Part shown: positions 16,194 to 24,474 of the stretch, piece after piece
Numbering within the stretch: the stretch's first letter is position 1
How the letters are laid out: each line of letters starts with the position of its first letter
Source of the DNA: Candidatus Brocadiia bacterium
GTDB taxonomy: Bacteria > Planctomycetota > PUPC01
Assembly (NCBI GenBank): GCA_030605345.1
Contig: JAUWIN010000010.1
Location: 1 to 42,807 of the forward strand
Length of the DNA stretch: 42,807 nt
Direction of reading: 5' to 3'
The notes under the pieces: generated by a model
Databases searched by the model: none
Told to the model about the DNA's origin: nothing
Seen by the model: the letters and a program-made list of their open reading frames with translations, nothing else
Position numbers and translations under genes: made by a program

Positions 16194-17072
16194 ATGAAAA
16201 ATAAACCCGATCTTTCTAAAGTCGCTGCCCTTATTCCCAAGGCAATCAACCTACAAGAGATTGCTTTTGGCGGATTCAAGGTGGTCTATAGAGCGCAGAT
16301 TGATGAGACGACCGAGGCCATCAAACTGGTTCGCCTCCCGAACGACACGGAAGAAATCAGGGATGAAAGCCTGCGGCGCATTCAGCGGGAAATCAACATC
16401 TTGCGAGAGTGCGATACGCCTTGTCTTGTGAAACTCGGAAGCATTGCTCCGGGATCTCACGTTATCGGTGATGATACCTACGTCCTGTATTCTGAAGAGT
16501 ACCTTCCGGGAGTATCACTGCGTGAGAGAGTCATTGAGGGCTGTCGGCCCTCTGCCGCGGAACTTGCCGAAGTCGGTCTTTGCATTCTGAGCGCAATCAC
16601 GGAGTTGACCCGAAAGGGCGTGATTCATCGCGACATTAAACCTGACAATGTTATGCAAACCGGGCTGCGGGACCGGCCATACGTGCTATTGGATTTGGGC
16701 ATTGCTTTTCAGGTCGGTGGAACACCGCTCACGCGCGATTCCGCGCATATACCCGGCACACTTTACTATATTGCCCCAGAGATGCTCGATACTGGTTTTC
16801 GCCATAATCTTGACAGTCGGGCTGATCTTTACACTTTGGGGCTTACGCTTTATGAGTATGCCTCAGGCAAGAACCCGTTCAAGGATCGGTCTGATCCGCA
16901 GTTCACAACGCTTTATCGTATCAAAACCATAACGCCAGAGTCGCTGCGCAAACTCCGGTCAGACCTGCCAAAGGAATTCTGCGATCTTGTCGATCAACTG
17001 ATGAAAAAACTGCCTGCCCTACGACCATCGAACATGGCGGTGTTAGCCAAGCGCTTGGAGAGATTGAAATGA
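16194..17072 (+). CDS. Hanks-type serine/threonine protein kinase (island cargo)
   Basis: A 292-residue, single-domain soluble kinase with all main catalytic elements. AIK puts the ATP-anchoring lysine at K44 with E66 in the following helix; HRDIKPDN spans 145-152 with catalytic D147 and N152; the magnesium motif reads DLG (167-169) rather than DFG; IAPE is at 193-196 and DLYTLG at 211-216. The glycine-rich loop is short and unusual (AFGGFKVVY, 24-32). No membrane segment, sensor or PASTA domain is present, so it is probably cytoplasmic and controlled by a partner. GAGAAGGAG at 16167-16175 is 18 nt from the ATG, rather far. It overlaps the next gene in an ATGA junction (17069-17072), which argues for a joint function. 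Confidence 0.9.
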   Translation: MKNKPDLSKVAALIPKAINLQEIAFGGFKVVYRAQIDETTEAIKLVRLPNDTEEIRDESLRRIQREINILRECDTPCLVKLGSIAPGSHVIGDDTYVLYSEEYLPGVSLRERVIEGCRPSAAELAEVGLCILSAITELTRKGVIHRDIKPDNVMQTGLRDRPYVLLDLGIAFQVGGTPLTRDSAHIPGTLYYIAPEMLDTGFRHNLDSRADLYTLGLTLYEYASGKNPFKDRSDPQFTTLYRIKTITPESLRKLRSDLPKEFCDLVDQLMKKLPALRPSNMAVLAKRLERLK

Positions 17073-18250
17073 GACTTTACGCTCAAGTTGGTTTCGGCTT
17101 GGGAGACAAGCTCAACAAGGGATTCAAGGAAAACCTCATCGACGGCGCAATCTTTAGCCCAAAGGATCTCAAACGAGATACGATGAAAGATAAGATTGCC
17201 GAGATACGCAAAGGCTTCCCCAAAGCTGATATTCTGATAGACCCGCAGTTCTATGTTAGCCTGTTTTCCGGGTCTCCCAGTGTTAGCCTGGGACGACTCA
17301 CGGAATGGAATTATTTTCGCAAGTATCGAAAGGGAGATTTAGAGCAGGCGAAGAATGTCCGCGAAGTTCTAAGGAGGTGCCTCCAAGGTATGGCGGAACT
17401 GGATGTCACCGGTCTTATCTCTCCGAACATTTACATCTCTCAATCCTTTGATTCGCGTGAGGCCGTAATTGCCAAGACCTTCCTGCGTGAGGCGGCTGAT
17501 GTTTACGCTGGTCTTGGCGAGGAAAGGCCTCTGTACGCCAGCTTGGTAATTTGTCGTGAGGCATTACAGGATCGTCGGGAGTTTGAGGAATTCATCAACG
17601 ACATTACTATGCTGGATTCTCCGCCGGACGGTATCTACCTCGTTATTGCAGGTCGCGCGTCTGAGGCCAGGTCCGATTTTTTCCACACCGATGTTTTGGC
17701 AAACTGGATGCTCCTCAACCTGTCTCTTTCAATCAATGGGCTAAAGGTAATCAACGGTTATTCGGATATCGTGACACCGCTTCTTGGCGTGGCGGGAGGC
17801 GCGGCTGGGGCCACGGGCTGGTGGTCGAATCTGCGCATGTTTTCGATGGACAGGTTTTTCCCGGGAGAAGGGGGAAGGCAGCCGATAACACGCTACCTCA
17901 GCAATCTTCTTTTGAACCGAATTGCCTGTTCCGAGAAGGACGCTAGCCCTCCATTTGTGCCCGGAATCATCAATAAGTTGTCTCATGATACCGACTACGA
18001 TCCGGAGCCGGAGCGGGCAATCGAAGTCTTGCAGTCATGGCAAGCACTTCGAGCTCTGAACGCGCAAATCGTCACAGAGGACATGGCCGAGGGAATGGGC
18101 AGATTCCGGCAGGCGATCGAACAAGCCAGGCAAGCCTATGCGTCCATTGCTGCCGAAGGCCTGCAATTGGACCCAAAATCCAGGGACGACCACCTCGCGC
18201 CTTTGGCGGAAGCGCTACGTCAATTCGAAGAACGGGCGGAACTATCGTGA
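17069..18250 (+). CDS. Unknown 393-aa protein coupled to the island kinase
   Basis: I recognise no family. The protein is soluble, without signal peptide, membrane segment or cysteine cluster. An N-terminal part (residues 1-60) begins RLYAQVGFGLGD and has IDGAIFSPKDL and ADILIDPQFY, followed by alternating strand-helix units up to about residue 270, which could be a TIM-barrel-like fold (DGIYLVIAG, GLKVINGY, PLLGVAGGAAGATGWWSNLR). The glycine-rich GVAGGAAGATGWW near 235 is the best candidate active-site or ligand loop. The last 100 residues are helical and charged. The start overlaps the kinase stop, so the two are co-translated; it may be the kinase's substrate or sensor. Its 3' end overlaps the convergent nuclease gene by 9 nt. 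Confidence 0.75.
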   Translation: MRLYAQVGFGLGDKLNKGFKENLIDGAIFSPKDLKRDTMKDKIAEIRKGFPKADILIDPQFYVSLFSGSPSVSLGRLTEWNYFRKYRKGDLEQAKNVREVLRRCLQGMAELDVTGLISPNIYISQSFDSREAVIAKTFLREAADVYAGLGEERPLYASLVICREALQDRREFEEFINDITMLDSPPDGIYLVIAGRASEARSDFFHTDVLANWMLLNLSLSINGLKVINGYSDIVTPLLGVAGGAAGATGWWSNLRMFSMDRFFPGEGGRQPITRYLSNLLLNRIACSEKDASPPFVPGIINKLSHDTDYDPEPERAIEVLQSWQALRALNAQIVTEDMAEGMGRFRQAIEQARQAYASIAAEGLQLDPKSRDDHLAPLAEALRQFEERAELS

Positions 18251-18820
18251 GGCAGCATGGGCAACAGTTGCAAGTGCGCGCTCACTGTATTTGGCGATCA
18301 TCTGACGGCGCGGACGGGGAGTGTAGATACTCTTGACAGTTCCGGTAGTGAAATCAAATCCCCAAAGTCCGACGCGAAGTGTCTGAAAGAGATCGAGGTG
18401 CTCTCTAATGACTTTTAACTTGGCTTGGGGCACGACTAAGACAGCGACATGAGAGAAATATTTGTATCGATGGGCTTGCATCAGGCCTCCGCGCCAATTG
18501 GAGAGCTTGACCTCAAAAGCACGGATAATGGGCTTCGCCTGCGTGAGATCAAAATTGGCCTTGTTCCGAGGGGCTTTGCCACGGGCCCAGTTCAAGACGA
18601 CCAGGTCGGCAATACCGTTGCCATGGACACGTACTTCACGAACGAATAGTGTCTGTTCCCGGGTCGTTCCTGAATGGATTTGGCAAAAACGTTGCTGATA
18701 GGATCGGGAAAATTTGTCGGTAAATTCAGCTTCTGGTGCAGAAATATGGCTGCCAGAGGTCTGGAGGTTTTGCTGAGGATGGTGCAAGTCGCAGGTGTGA
18801 ATCGACGCCGTATCCAACAT
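18242..18820 (-). CDS. PD-(D/E)XK superfamily nuclease-like protein (island cargo)
   Basis: A 192-residue protein from the ATG at 18820, which has AGAAGGAG 10 nt upstream; a longer frame to 18913 lacks this. Residues 70-75 GIADLV give the motif aspartate D72, and AFEVK at 101-105 gives E103 and K105, the D...ExK core. QAHRY at 115-119 supplies the Q-x3-Y element common in RecB-like nucleases. An N-terminal region of about 55 residues has no recognised domain. The residues needed for metal-dependent cleavage are present, so an active DNA or RNA nuclease is likely. It faces the kinase operon tail to tail with a 9-nt overlap, and follows a small frame by 5 nt. Confidence 0.75.
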   Translation of the reverse strand: MLDTASIHTCDLHHPQQNLQTSGSHISAPEAEFTDKFSRSYQQRFCQIHSGTTREQTLFVREVRVHGNGIADLVVLNWARGKAPRNKANFDLTQAKPIIRAFEVKLSNWRGGLMQAHRYKYFSHVAVLVVPQAKLKVIREHLDLFQTLRVGLWGFDFTTGTVKSIYTPRPRRQMIAKYSERALATVAHAASR

Positions 18821-18825
18821 TTGGT

Positions 18826-19119
18826 TTATTCTCCTTCTGGTTTTCTCAATATAAACATCATAAGGATCCGCGTTGGGTATTGCAACAATGATGGCTCTTC
18901 GTAATCGTTCCAAAGATTGTGTGATATTTTTTCAAGCACAAGCGGTTTGGCAACTTCAAAGCGTTCGCCGAAACTCAGACGGCTGCCATCAAGCCGATAA
19001 CCCTGATCTTCCTGTTCGGGGAGACGCAATACGTATTTGGTTTTTGACAGGGCTGTACGTGGGGGTATAGTATCGTCATGCCGAGCTTTGCTCGAGTCGT
19101 GAGGCCGGATGTTCCTCAC
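18826..19119 (-). CDS. Small frame coupled to the nuclease; possibly a 5'-truncated gene
   Basis: An open frame of up to 97 codons ends 5 nt before the nuclease ATG, and its last codons contain the nuclease ribosome-binding site, which is the usual geometry of a real upstream gene. The plausible coding part is the C-terminal 70 residues (from about YVLRLPEQED onward); no family is recognised. The N-terminal third lies inside edge repeat B (19014-19190), starts with GTG and has no ribosome-binding site, so the natural 5' end may have been cut off when the repeat was joined. The nuclease would then lack its original promoter. It may instead be non-coding. Confidence 0.4.
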   Translation of the reverse strand: MRNIRPHDSSKARHDDTIPPRTALSKTKYVLRLPEQEDQGYRLDGSRLSFGERFEVAKPLVLEKISHNLWNDYEEPSLLQYPTRILMMFILRKPEGE

Positions 19120-19190
19120 CCCCTTACCCAGCGGGCCTCGGCCATGAGCTCGCAGCCGAATGGCTCAGCCGAACGGGAAACCGCCGATCT
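19014..19190 (+). repeat. Island edge repeat B, promoter-bearing and facing groEL
   Basis: This is the second, diverged copy of the 15988-16160 region in the same orientation. It keeps TTCGGGG-ACGCA, CGTATTT, TTTGACA, TATAGT, CGTCATGC and CTCAGCCGAACGG in the same order. The core pair TTGACA (19044-19049) and TATAGT (19066-19071), spaced 16 nt, is a good promoter pointing out of the island toward groEL. Downstream of this repeat to 19200 I see no gene. Confidence 0.6.
19044..19071 (+). promoter_or_regulatory. Outward-facing promoter at the right island edge
   Basis: TTGACA (19044-19049), a 16-nt spacer and TATAGT (19066-19071). No island gene lies downstream on this strand, so a transcript from here would cross the right repeat and run toward groEL at 19627, unless stopped by the hairpin at 19201-19227. 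Confidence 0.55.
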
Positions 19191-19200
19191 GAGTTAAGTA

Positions 19201-19227
19201 TTGCCTCCTCGGATAAACGAGAGGCAA
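19201..19227. other. Strong hairpin adjoining the right direct repeat
   Basis: TTGCCT-C-CTCG pairs with CGAG-AGGCAA around a GATAAA loop: ten base pairs with one bulged C. It ends 1 nt before the 32-nt repeat. There is no T-run after it, so it is not a standard terminator; it may be a recombination or processing structure. Confidence 0.55.
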
Positions 19228-19228
19228 C

Positions 19229-19260
19229 GATTTCAACAGGCCGTTCAAGGGGCTGTTCGG
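19229..19260 (+). repeat. Right 32-nt direct repeat (attR-like)
   Basis: Identical to 15952-15983. In the yceD frame the copy reads D-F-N-R-P-F-K-G-L-F-G and continues G-G-G to a TGA, which is probably the original end of yceD before the island entered. Confidence 0.85.
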
Positions 19261-19364
19261 AGGCGGCGGCTGACGAAACATCCCCACGCCAGTATCCAGG
19301 CGCGCAGCAGCGAGAGGCTGGTGGTCAGCTGGCGTTCTGTCATAATGGCGCCGGTTTGGTCGGC

Positions 19365-19554
19365 TTTGACTGTCAAAGTGACATAAGTTTTCGCCCGGGA
19401 ACGCAACACGGCAAGAAAAGAGCCTTCATAACCTCTGGGCTGACAAGGGCTTACAAATTCTTCTAAAAAGTCGTCGGATTATTCACCCGACGGGCACGGT
19501 ATTTGTATAATGGGCTCAGTAAGAGTATAATCCTGACCCCGCGCAAAACGCGGG
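19365..19554 (+). promoter_or_regulatory. groEL upstream region: inverted repeats and tandem TATAAT boxes
   Basis: The 366-nt gap between the island and groEL has no gene. TTTGAC-T-GTCAAA is a small palindrome at 19365-19377. CGTCGG-N9-CCGACG (19472-19492) is a second one, overlapping the likely -35 area (TTCACC at 19483-19488) of the first of two TATAAT hexamers (19506-19511 and 19526-19531). A CCCGCG-N5-CGCGGG stem (19538-19554) lies in the leader. The standard CIRCE element is absent, so heat-shock control, if any, uses another operator. Confidence 0.5.
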
Positions 19555-19626
19555 CCCGCGTCTTCGTAGCGTGACAGGGCGAAGTTAGTCCATTGGGAAT
19601 GTTTCTCTGAGGAGGATATCGTTCAA

Positions 19627-21315
19627 ATGGCGAAGCAAATGGCGTTCGAGATGGAGGCCCGACAGGCGCTGCGGGACGGCGTCACCAAGTTGGCCCGAGC
19701 CGTCAAGACCACCCTGGGGCCGCGCGGCCGCAACGCAATTCTCCAGAAAAGCTGGGGCAGCCCCACAGTCACCAAAGACGGCGTTACTGTGGCTGAAGAG
19801 ATTGAACTCCAGGACAAGTATCAGAACCTGGCCGTCCAGATGGTCAAGGAGGCGGCATCGAAGACCAGTGACGTCGCAGGGGACGGCACCACCACCGCGA
19901 CGGTCCTGGCGGAAGCTATGTTCCTCGAGGGACTGAAAAACACCATCGCGGGGGCTAACGCGCTTGAACTCTCGCGCGGCATGCAGCAAGCCGTTGAGGC
20001 AGTGGTTGACGAGCTAAAGAAGCTCGCCAAACCCCTGAAGGGCAAGCCCGACGTGGCAAAGGTCGCCACCATCGCCGCGAACAACGACGCCGAAGTCGGC
20101 AAGATGATTTCCTCCGCCTTCGACAAGGTCGGCAAGGACGGCGTCATAACCGTGGAGGAAGGGAAGTCCTCTGAAACCGACGTAGAGGTCGTGGAGGGGA
20201 TGCAGTGCGACCGCGGCTATCTCTCGCCTCGTTTCGTTACCAACCAGGAATCGATGGAGGTTGACCTCCGCGAGCCGTTCGTCCTGATCTACGAGGACAA
20301 GATTGCGGCGGCGCGGGACCTTGTGCCAGTGATGGAGAAGATAAGCCAGGCGGGCAAGCCGCTGGTCATCATCGCCGAGACCGTGGAGGGCGACGCACTC
20401 GCCACACTGGTGGTCAACAAACTGCGCGGCGTTCTCCAGTGCGCCGCCGTCAAGGCGCCCGGCTACGGTGACCGACGCAAGGCCATGCTGGGCGACAGCG
20501 CCGCGCGCACCGGCGGCAGGGCGATCTACAAGGACCTCGGCATCAAGCTCGAGAGCATCTCACTCGATGACTTCGGCCGGGCGAAACGCGTGCTCATCGA
20601 CAAGGACAACACCACCATCGTCGAAGGAGCCGGTGACTCCGCCGAGATAAGCGGCCGGGCCAAGCAAATCCGCTCTGAAATGGAAACCACCACCAGCGAC
20701 TACGACAAGGAGAAACTCCAAGAGCGCCTGGCCAAAATCGCGGGCGGCGTGGCGCAGGTCAATGTCGGCGCCGCCACCGAAAGTGAAATGAAGGAGAAAA
20801 AGGCACGGGTCGAGGACGCTATCCACGCTACCCGAGCCGCTGTGGAGGAAGGGATTGTACCGGGCGGCGGCGTCGCACTTATCCGCGCCGCATCGGCGCT
20901 GGATTCGCTGAAACTTACCGGCGATGCAGCCACAGGAGCAGAAATCGTCAGGAAAGCCCTCTCCCGCCCGCTGTATTACATTGCCGAAAACGCCGGCAAA
21001 GCCGGCAGCATCGTCGTTGATAAGGTGACGAAGGCCAAGGGCGCAAACGGCTACGATGCAACCGCCGGAAAATACTGCGACCTGGTCGAAGAGGGAATAG
21101 TGGACCCAGCCAAGGTCGTCCGATCGGCACTGCAGAACGCCGTCAGCGTGGCGACCGTCCTCGTCCTCAGCGACTGCCTGATTACCGAGAAACCCAAGGA
21201 GGAAGAGGAAGAACCCGCTCCCGGCGCCGGCGGCATGGGCGGCATGGGTGGCGGCATGCCCGGCGGTGGCATGGGTGGCATGGGCGGCATGGGCGGCATG
21301 GGTGGCATGATGTAA
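19627..21315 (+). CDS. groEL: Chaperonin GroEL, copy 1 (with GGM tail)
   Basis: A 562-residue chaperonin, slightly longer than the usual 545. ATP-binding motifs [11 protein letters not shown] (residues 28-38) and [12 protein letters not shown] are present, as are the [16 protein letters not shown] and [10 protein letters not shown]-terminal segments. It ends in a long Gly-Gly-Met repeat tail, the flexible tail that lines the folding chamber in canonical GroEL. The N-terminus [12 protein letters not shown] is a little divergent. GAGGAGG precedes the ATG with an 11-nt spacing. It is the first gene of the chaperone string and lies upstream of groES, the reverse of the usual order. With its tail it is likely to be the main housekeeping copy, which is inference. 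Confidence 0.95.
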   Translation: MAKQMAFEMEARQALRDGVTKLARAVKTTLGPRGRNAILQKSWGSPTVTKDGVTVAEEIELQDKYQNLAVQMVKEAASKTSDVAGDGTTTATVLAEAMFLEGLKNTIAGANALELSRGMQQAVEAVVDELKKLAKPLKGKPDVAKVATIAANNDAEVGKMISSAFDKVGKDGVITVEEGKSSETDVEVVEGMQCDRGYLSPRFVTNQESMEVDLREPFVLIYEDKIAAARDLVPVMEKISQAGKPLVIIAETVEGDALATLVVNKLRGVLQCAAVKAPGYGDRRKAMLGDSAARTGGRAIYKDLGIKLESISLDDFGRAKRVLIDKDNTTIVEGAGDSAEISGRAKQIRSEMETTTSDYDKEKLQERLAKIAGGVAQVNVGAATESEMKEKKARVEDAIHATRAAVEEGIVPGGGVALIRAASALDSLKLTGDAATGAEIVRKALSRPLYYIAENAGKAGSIVVDKVTKAKGANGYDATAGKYCDLVEEGIVDPAKVVRSALQNAVSVATVLVLSDCLITEKPKEEEEEPAPGAGGMGGMGGGMPGGGMGGMGGMGGMGGMM

Positions 21316-21370
21316 GCGCTGAATAACTTTCGGTGTTCGAAATATCTGGGAAACAGGAGGATAGCGAAAC

Positions 21371-21658
21371 ATGACAGTAAAACCGCTCGATGACAGGGTG
21401 TTGATCGAGGTGTTGGAGGCGGAGTCGAAGACCGCAGGCGGAATCGTCCTGCCGGACACCGCCAAGGAGAAGCCCCAGAAGGGCAAGGTAATCGCTGTCG
21501 GGCCGGGCCGGCCGCTCGAATCAGGTAAGCGCGCCAAACCCGAGATGAAGAAGGGCGACATTGTGTTGTTTTCCAAATACGGCGGCGACGAGGTCGAGGT
21601 GGGCGAAAAGGACTGTCGAATTATCAAAGAAAACGACATACTCGCAATCCTGGAATAA
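21371..21658 (+). CDS. groES: Co-chaperonin GroES
   Basis: A 95-residue GroES of normal length with the N-terminal signature [26 protein letters not shown] (residues 3-28), where residues about 17-32 form the mobile loop that docks on GroEL, and the closing [21 protein letters not shown] lies 9 nt before the ATG. It sits between two groEL genes, 55 nt after the first and 17 nt before the second, so one GroES probably serves both rings. Confidence 0.96.
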   Translation: MTVKPLDDRVLIEVLEAESKTAGGIVLPDTAKEKPQKGKVIAVGPGRPLESGKRAKPEMKKGDIVLFSKYGGDEVEVGEKDCRIIKENDILAILE

Positions 21659-21675
21659 GAAGGAGGCACCTCTAA

Positions 21676-23292
21676 ATGGCCAACGCGAAACAATTGATGT
21701 ATGACGACGAGGCCCGCCGCCAGATCCTGACCGGTGTGGAGAAGCTCGCCAGAGCAGTCAAGGTCACGCTGGGTCCTACCGGCGGCAACGTCATTTTGGA
21801 CAAGAGTTGGGGCTCCCCCAAGGTCACGAAGGACGGCGTCACCGTGGCCAAAGACATCGAACTCGAAGGCCCTTTCGAGAGCATGGGCGCCAAGCTCCTG
21901 CAGGAGGCGGCGAACAAGACCAGCGACGATGCCGGCGACGGCACCACCACGGCAACCGTCCTCGCCGAGGCCATTTTCAAGGAAGGCTTGAAGATGGTTA
22001 CCGCTGGCGCTGACCCCATGGCCCTGAAGCGCGGCATTGACAAGGCCGTCGAGGCCGCCCAAACGGCCGTCACCGACGCCGCAACCCCGGTCAAGGACAG
22101 GGAGCGCACCGTACAGGTGGGCGCCGTCTCCGCCAACAACGACCCATTCATCGGCGGCCTCATCGCCGACGCCATGGAGAAGGTGGGCAAGGACGGCGTG
22201 GTCACGGTCGAGGAAGGCAAGACCATGGAAACCACGCTGGATGTGGTGGAAGGAATGCGCTTCGACAAGGGCTACGTATCGCCCTACTTCATCACCAACG
22301 TCGAGACACTCGAAGCCGTCCTCGAAGAACCCCTCATCCTGCTGCACGAGAAGAAGATCAGCAACCTCCGCGAGTTCGTCCCGCTGCTGGAAAAGGTGGT
22401 GAACGCGGGCAAGTCGCTGCTCATAATTGCGGAAGACCTCGAGGGCGAAGCGCTTGCAGGACTCGTGGTTAACAAACTCCGCGGCGTCTGCAAATCCTGC
22501 GCCGTCAAGGCCCCCGGCTTCGGCGACCGGAGGAAGGCCATGCTCGAGGACCTCGCCATCGTGACCAACGGCTCCGTCATCTCTGAGGACCTGGGCATCA
22601 AGCTCGACTCCGTGACGCTCGACCAGTTGGGAACCGCCGAGAAAGTCACCGTCACCAAGGACCACACCACGGTGGTGAAGGGCGCCGGGAAGAAGTCCGC
22701 CATCCGGGCTCGCTGTGACCTGATCCGCCAGCACATTGAAACCACCACCTCGGACTACGACCGTGAGAAGCTCGAGGAGCGGCTCGCCAAGTTGACTGGT
22801 GGCGTGGCAGTGATCAACGTCGGCGCCGCCACAGAAACCGAGATGAAAGAGCAGAAAGCGCTGGTCGATGACGCGATGCACGCCACAAAGGCCGCGGTGG
22901 AGGAAGGCGTCGTCCCGGGTGGAGGCCTGGGGTGTCTCCGCTCCGTTCGCGCCGTCGAAGCGGCCAGGGACAATCTCCGCGGCGAGGAGAAGCTCGGTGC
23001 GGACATCGTCGCCCGCGCCCTCACGGCGCCCCTGCGACAAATTGCCGCTAACTCCGGGCTCGACGGCGATGTGGTCGTCGCTGAGGTCGAGGAAAAAGGC
23101 AAAAATGTCGGGCTCAACGCCCTCACCGGCGAGTATGTTGACCTGGTCAAGGCAGGCGTCATCGACCCGGCGAAGGTGGTCAAGACGGCCCTGGCCAACG
23201 CAGCCAGCGTTGCCGGACTGCTCCTGACAACCAACACTATGGTCGCCGAGATCAAAGGGAAAGAAGAACCAGTAGCAGAAAGCGTCTCCTGA
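21676..23292 (+). CDS. groEL: Chaperonin GroEL, copy 2 (no GGM tail)
   Basis: A 538-residue GroEL with the same ATP-site motifs ([26 protein letters not shown]) and [17 protein letters not shown]. It differs from copy 1 in its C-terminus, which ends in [12 protein letters not shown] with no Gly-Gly-Met repeats, and in many apical-domain residues. Tail loss is known in specialised GroEL paralogues, so a narrower client range is plausible. GGAGG lies 9 nt upstream of the ATG. It is followed after about 57 nt by the HEAT-repeat gene. Confidence 0.95.
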   Translation: MANAKQLMYDDEARRQILTGVEKLARAVKVTLGPTGGNVILDKSWGSPKVTKDGVTVAKDIELEGPFESMGAKLLQEAANKTSDDAGDGTTTATVLAEAIFKEGLKMVTAGADPMALKRGIDKAVEAAQTAVTDAATPVKDRERTVQVGAVSANNDPFIGGLIADAMEKVGKDGVVTVEEGKTMETTLDVVEGMRFDKGYVSPYFITNVETLEAVLEEPLILLHEKKISNLREFVPLLEKVVNAGKSLLIIAEDLEGEALAGLVVNKLRGVCKSCAVKAPGFGDRRKAMLEDLAIVTNGSVISEDLGIKLDSVTLDQLGTAEKVTVTKDHTTVVKGAGKKSAIRARCDLIRQHIETTTSDYDREKLEERLAKLTGGVAVINVGAATETEMKEQKALVDDAMHATKAAVEEGVVPGGGLGCLRSVRAVEAARDNLRGEEKLGADIVARALTAPLRQIAANSGLDGDVVVAEVEEKGKNVGLNALTGEYVDLVKAGVIDPAKVVKTALANAASVAGLLLTTNTMVAEIKGKEEPVAESVS

Positions 23293-23349
23293 CCAGCGGA
23301 AGGGATGGACAAGGCAAGGGCGCCGAACGCCGACCGAAAGGGAGCGGGC

Positions 23350-24474
23350 ATGACGCCAAAGATCAGTTTAGCATTGCTTACGGTGCTTCTCGTCGTGGGA
23401 TTTGCGCCTTGCGGCCAGAGCGCCGACGTTGATGAGCTCATCTGGGCCATTGAAACGCCGAAACCACCTGCCGAACGGCCGACAGGGCCGCTTGGCGGCA
23501 TCGGCGTGCGAGACTGGGAGAAAAAGAGGCACGAAGCCTGGTCCCGCTTGCGAGTGAAGGCCCGCGAAGAATTGACCAACGCCGGGGGAAAGGCTGTTCA
23601 GCCCCTGCTCGAACTGATCAACCGCACCCAGGACGACTCGGTCAAGATCGTTGCTCTCACCGCTCTCAGCCTGATGGGACCCGGCAACTTGCCTCCGGCG
23701 CGGGCCGTCATGGTTACCCTCTTGAGTGATGATAACCCCGCAGTCCGGTACCTGGCGGCAAAGACCCTCGGCGTGATGAAATCCCGCCAGGCACTTTCCG
23801 AACTCTACAAACTGGCCAAGGATGATGAGGAGACGGTCCGCCTGATTACGGCGGACGCGCTGGGGCAGATCGGTGATTCCAAGAGCGCCAACGTCCTGGT
23901 GGCCCTCTTGGCCGACGATAAAAAGGCGGTCAGGCTGCACGCCATCGGTGCCCTCGGCAAGCTGGGTTTTTCGCCCGGTGTTGTGCGGGAACTCATCAAC
24001 AAACTTCGCAGCGAAGACATCAACGAATGCCATGCCTCGGCCGAAGCCATCAAGGGCCTAGTGTATTACGACCTGGCTGCCGACCCCCAGTGGCATATTG
24101 CCCGCACCGCCGAGAAGCGCAAGCCCATAATAAACAAACTCGAGAGTTGGTGGGACAAGACGCTCGGGCGTCGAACGTTTCACATTCCGGACAGCCCGGA
24201 GCTCACGCTCCGCGTCAATATGATGCTCCAGAAGTGGCAGACGAAAGCCGTCAGGCTCAGAGCGGTTGAGAGGATTCGAGAAGTTAGCGGCACTAAGGCG
24301 GTGGACTACCTCATTCTCGCTTTCCCCGAAAAGGACAAAGACATTCGCAAGGCCGTGGCGGCGGCGGCGACGGAACTTTCCGGCATCAGCATCAAGTACC
24401 GGCCCACTGACACTGAGGCCGAGTGGATCGACAAAATCCAGGATTTTACTCGCCGCTGGAAATATCGCAAATGA
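23350..24474 (+). CDS. Exported HEAT-repeat protein in the chaperone operon
   Basis: A 374-residue protein from the ATG at 23350, chosen because GGGAG precedes it and because it begins with a clear signal peptide (PKISLALLTVLLVVGF, then a small-residue region ending near QSA). A frame starting 15 codons earlier would put a charged extension before the signal. Residues about 85-230 contain four to five HEAT/PBS-lyase-type helical repeats (for example VRYLAAKTLGVM, VRLITADALGQIGD and VRLHAIGALGKLG), which act as protein-binding scaffolds. The C-terminal 130 residues are helical without known motif. An exported scaffold between cytoplasmic groEL and dnaJ is unexpected. Confidence 0.75.
   Translation: MTPKISLALLTVLLVVGFAPCGQSADVDELIWAIETPKPPAERPTGPLGGIGVRDWEKKRHEAWSRLRVKAREELTNAGGKAVQPLLELINRTQDDSVKIVALTALSLMGPGNLPPARAVMVTLLSDDNPAVRYLAAKTLGVMKSRQALSELYKLAKDDEETVRLITADALGQIGDSKSANVLVALLADDKKAVRLHAIGALGKLGFSPGVVRELINKLRSEDINECHASAEAIKGLVYYDLAADPQWHIARTAEKRKPIINKLESWWDKTLGRRTFHIPDSPELTLRVNMMLQKWQTKAVRLRAVERIREVSGTKAVDYLILAFPEKDKDIRKAVAAAATELSGISIKYRPTDTEAEWIDKIQDFTRRWKYRK

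Larger units (their letters stand above)
15952..19260. mobile_element. 3.3-kb accessory island inserted at the 3' end of yceD
   Basis: The segment is bounded by 32-nt perfect direct repeats, and its genes are visibly lower in GC (near 50%) than the neighbours. It holds a Ser/Thr kinase, an unknown protein, a PD-(D/E)XK nuclease-like gene and a small frame, arranged as two convergent units. Removing one repeat plus the interior would rejoin yceD to a continuation coding GLFGGGG and a stop, so either state leaves the host gene intact, as seen with elements that integrate at gene or tRNA 3' ends. No integrase, transposase or relaxase is inside, so mobility would depend on a helper, or the island is a fixed remnant. 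An old local duplication could also produce the repeats. Confidence 0.7.

Noticed and set aside
15952-19260. Island as an insertion sequence
   Set aside because: No transposase and no terminal inverted repeats were found; the boundaries are long direct repeats instead of short target duplications.
19261-19626. Search for rpmF after yceD and for a CIRCE element before groEL
   Set aside because: No L32-like frame (start MAVPKRR-type) and no TTAGCACTC/GAGTGCTAA pair are present in the gap.
20560-23040. Very long open frame antisense to both groEL genes
   Set aside because: It is a mirror of the strongly biased groEL codons, has no ribosome-binding site, and its product is compositionally odd with no motif.
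23305-23349. 15-codon N-terminal extension of the HEAT-repeat protein
   Set aside because: It places a charged segment before a clear signal peptide, and the better ribosome-binding site is at the later ATG.
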